Below, piece after piece: positions 63,380-64,000 of a stretch of 64,000 nt of DNA; position 1 is the stretch's first letter, and every line of letters begins with the position of its first letter. The position numbers and the translations under genes were made by a program. Source of the DNA: Closterium sp. Naga37s-1 (lineage: Eukaryota > Streptophyta > Zygnematophyceae > Desmidiales > Closteriaceae); assembly GCA_947471745.1 (NCBI GenBank), contig CANJKZ010000774.1, positions 2,400,001-2,464,000 on the forward strand, written 5' to 3'. The notes beneath the pieces were generated by a model, which ran no database searches, had not been told where the DNA came from, and worked only from the letters and a program-made list of their open reading frames with translations.

Positions 63380-64000
63380 TCTGTGCCTGCCAGTCCTCCG
63401 TCCGTCGGGGGTGAGTGTGCTCTTGGCACGGACGTCCTTGAGGACAGGCAGGAGGACTTTGAGTGTCTTGCAGCTGCTGTACCTCGTTTCGCTTCCATGC
63501 TGCTTGCCCCTGGGGGAGACCCGGATGTTCCAGACATCCCGACCCCGCGCTCTTACGCAGAGGCGATTACGGGTCCTTACTCCTCTCAGTGGCACGCAGC
63601 TATGGATGCCGAGATGGCATCCTGGAAGTCCACAGGCACCTACGTCGATGAAGTTCCCCGTCTTGGGCGAACATAGTCGATGCCATGTGGATTTTCAGGG
63701 TGAAGCGGCCGCCTGGTTCTCCGCCTGCCTTCAAGGCGCGTTATGTTGCTCGAGGCTTCAGTCAGCGACAGGGAGTTGACTACTTCCATACCTTCTCCCC
63801 CACCCCGAAGATGACTACTCTTCGGGTGTTGCTGCACGTCGCTGCTCAGCGTGACTACGAGTTACACTCCCTGGACTTCAGTACAGCCTTCCTGCAGGGC
63901 AGCCTGCACGAGGAGATCTAACTGCGCCGACCACCTGGTTTCATTGGGATGTTTCCTGCAGGTACTCAGTGGAGCCTCCGCCGGCCAGTCTACGGTCTCC
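63380..64000 (+). pseudogene. element F reverse transcriptase, N-terminal part
   Basis: ECALGTDVL, DIPTPRSYAEAI, SSQWHAAMDAEMASW (CAG kept at Ser-Gln-Trp), a one-base deletion near 63658 leading to TAG, then VKRPPGSPPAFKARYVARGFS, MTTLRVLLHVAAQRDYELHS and FLQGSLHEEI, then TAA at 63919-63921 where other copies have Trp. The window ends before YVDD. Confidence 0.84.

Larger units (their letters stand above)
57907..64000 (+). mobile_element. element F: short-LTR Copia, 5' part, continues past the window
   Basis: 5' LTR, primer site (changed), leader, long Gag-PR-IN frame, linker and the first part of RT. The 3' half is outside the window. It has the longest open frame of the short-LTR group here (59298-62141) but carries stops in the linker and RT. 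Confidence 0.87.

Overview
The window is a dense, GC-rich nest of Ty1/copia LTR retrotransposons from a eukaryotic nuclear genome. The Met-tRNA-type primer sites (TGGTATCAGAGC, TGGTTTCAGAGC), the Copia domain order PR-IN-RT-RNase H, and a small GT/AG-spliced gene fragment point to the green lineage. A streptophyte alga such as a zygnematophyte (e.g. Closterium) is my guess; nothing here proves it. No rRNA, true tRNA, CRISPR or bacterial feature was seen.

Two Copia groups are present. The first ('short-LTR Copia'; copies called A, B, C, D, E, F, H and J here) has LTRs of only ~130 bp (TGTCAGAA...TTCTGACA), a TGGTTTCAGAGCAGG primer site, a hairpin plus oligo-T just behind it, a 0.5-1.3 kb C-rich minisatellite leader, Gag with a Gly-Ser tract and an unusually wide zinc knuckle, then PR and IN, a low-complexity GGAEP/Gly-Ala linker, RT, RNase H and a ~220-nt conserved 3' UTR. 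All visible copies are broken. The second group has LTRs of ~0.8-1.0 kb: K (17278-24017, minus) is intact and nearly new, with a 1537-codon polyprotein, and G (31230-37580, plus) is damaged.

Layout. 1-6683 is the right end of one unit of a 38,036-bp tandem duplication; the corresponding end of the next unit is 38037-44719. Each end holds part of H (plus), a ~2.4-kb lower-GC island with exons of a putative secreted-protein gene (minus), and the 3' part of C (minus). 6684-6893 is the end of J. B (minus) starts at 6894 and is split by A (8674-16266), by K (17278-24017), by a partial solo LTR (26406-26523) and by a 340-bp TRIM/SMART-like mini-retrotransposon (27475-27814). H sits inside B's 5' LTR (28860 onward) and is split by G. 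Then come the second island, C (42193-48590), which lies in the gag of D (48591-50528), E (50529-57374), which lies in D's 5' LTR, the rest of J (57460-57802), and F running off the right edge.

How the parts relate. Target-site duplications and host-sequence continuity support the insertion order J, then B/D, then C and E/H, with A, K, G and the TRIM also inserted into those layers. B-H and D-E look like the two arms of an older duplication; the 38-kb duplication is much younger. Only K looks capable of encoding a complete Copia enzyme set. The TRIM has termini like the short-LTR group and could only move with help.
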